The position numbers and the translations under genes were made by a program. The notes beneath the pieces are model-generated. The model worked only from the letters and a program-made list of their open reading frames with translations. It was not told the origin of the DNA and searched no databases. 7,220 nt of DNA from Chlorobiaceae bacterium (GTDB lineage Bacteria; Bacteroidota; Chlorobiia; Chlorobiales; Chlorobiaceae), in contig JAAXUM010000075.1 of NCBI GenBank assembly GCA_013336025.1, positions 1-7,220 of the forward strand, in the 5' to 3' direction. Of this stretch, positions 6,806-7,220 are shown in pieces (positions within the stretch are counted from its first letter, which is position 1; the number at the start of each line of letters is the position of its first letter).

Positions 6806-7213
6806 CCACCCGGCCTCGTATCTGAAACACTGCTTTTTTTGCGGCAATATGTCCGGCGAGTGATTGAAGCCCTGTTTGTAAGCCTTACCAATACGAATTT
6901 TGATGAAGAGGTGATAAATTTGCCGATATCGTTAAAACTTTTGGCTTGTATGGCGAGCTGAAGCTCAAAGAGGAGTTTATCCTGAGGGCCTCAATGATCT
7001 GCCAGATCTCATTCGCGATTGCCTGGTATGAGCAGAACGTGGTAACGGTTCTGCTTGTGCTGCTCTCTTTCTGGTGTCAGGAGAGTCCGGCTCTGGCAGA
7101 TGTTTCTCGAGTTTCTCATCCCGAATGTGATGAACGTGCTTGTTGAACCATTCAACATCTCGCCGATTTCATCTCTCAGCTCAAATATTGATGCTATGAT
7201 GGTCGGAGTGTGA
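6806..7213 (+). pseudogene. Possible decayed coding region, unidentified; otherwise no gene in this stretch
   Basis: No intact gene can be supported here. The plus strand has protein-like stretches in two frames. Frame X is open from 6806 to the stop at 6959-6961 and includes RQYVRRVIEALFVSLTN and NFDEEV. Frame Y then gives DKFADIVKTFGLYGELKLKE, EFILRASMICQISFAIAWYE and a hydrophobic run, ending at 7146. Frame X resumes with LWQMFLEFLIPNVMNVLVEP and stops at 7211-7213. A shift near 6910 and an opposite one near 7070-7080 would restore one frame of about 135 codons with membrane-like segments. I recognise no family, and there is no clear start or ribosome site. The minus strand is also open from 7009 to the right edge, so the strand is not certain. 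This may simply be non-coding DNA. Confidence 0.25.
6997..7101 (+). repeat. Nested inverted repeats, possible folded RNA
   Basis: Outer arms ATCTGCCAGA (6997-7006) and TCTGGCAGAT (7092-7101) are perfect 10-bp complements. Inside them AGCAGAAC (7031-7038) and GTTCTGCT (7048-7055) are perfect 8-bp complements around a 9-nt loop. In a plus-strand RNA the inner stem could extend outward to about 15 pairs (7024-7062), but mostly by G-U wobbles. The arms are seen directly; a functional RNA is only a suggestion. Confidence 0.3.
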
Positions 7214-7220
7214 ACGATTG

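Noticed and set aside
7009..7220. Minus-strand frame open from the right edge to a stop at 7009-7011
   Set aside because: It could be the 3' end of a gene to the right, but it uses several AGA arginine codons unlike the neighbouring genes and resembles no family. The plus-strand reading looks slightly better; neither is firm.
6728..7220. tRNA, CRISPR array, rRNA or insertion-sequence ends in the gene-poor right end
   Set aside because: No cloverleaf, no regularly spaced repeats beyond the single pair, and no recognisable transposase motif or terminal inverted repeats with target duplication.

Overview
The window looks like chromosomal DNA of a green sulfur bacterium (Chlorobiaceae: Chlorobium, Pelodictyon or Prosthecochloris type) or a close relative in the Bacteroidota/Chlorobiota group. 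This is inferred from protein character: an SMC head with the Walker A form GPNGCGKTN and the segment YSVIELKMIEEI, a small anchored c-type haem protein of the Haem_bd type, moderate base composition, and few strong Shine-Dalgarno sequences. No ribosomal RNA or other firm taxonomic marker is present, so genus is not settled.

All five confident genes lie on the minus strand, so transcription runs from high to low coordinates. In that order they are: a class I SAM-dependent methyltransferase (6727 to 5813), a small membrane-anchored CxxCH haem protein (5698 to 5249), an S2P/M50-type intramembrane metalloprotease homologue (5068 to 4016), dihydropteroate synthase folP (4019 to 3108), and the chromosome condensation ATPase smc (3013 to beyond the left edge).

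A good intrinsic terminator at about 5177-5208 separates the methyltransferase/haem-protein pair from the protease/folP pair. The protease and folP overlap by ATGA and are probably translationally coupled. folP and smc are 94 bp apart with no convincing terminator, so smc may be read from the same transcript. The grouping joins membrane proteolysis, folate synthesis and chromosome organisation, with no obvious shared pathway.

The right end (6728-7220) has no intact gene. Next to the methyltransferase start it holds an 11-bp direct repeat with a 20-bp period, overlapping an 8-bp inverted repeat. Further right, the plus strand reads as protein-like only if two compensating frameshifts are assumed. 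The same stretch contains nested inverted repeats. It could be a decayed gene, a structured RNA, or neither.

Most of the window is ordinary housekeeping DNA and I see no convincing new biological system. The most worthwhile items are the repeats at the methyltransferase promoter region, the decayed or structured right end, the missing Q-loop glutamine in SMC, and the protease-folP coupling.
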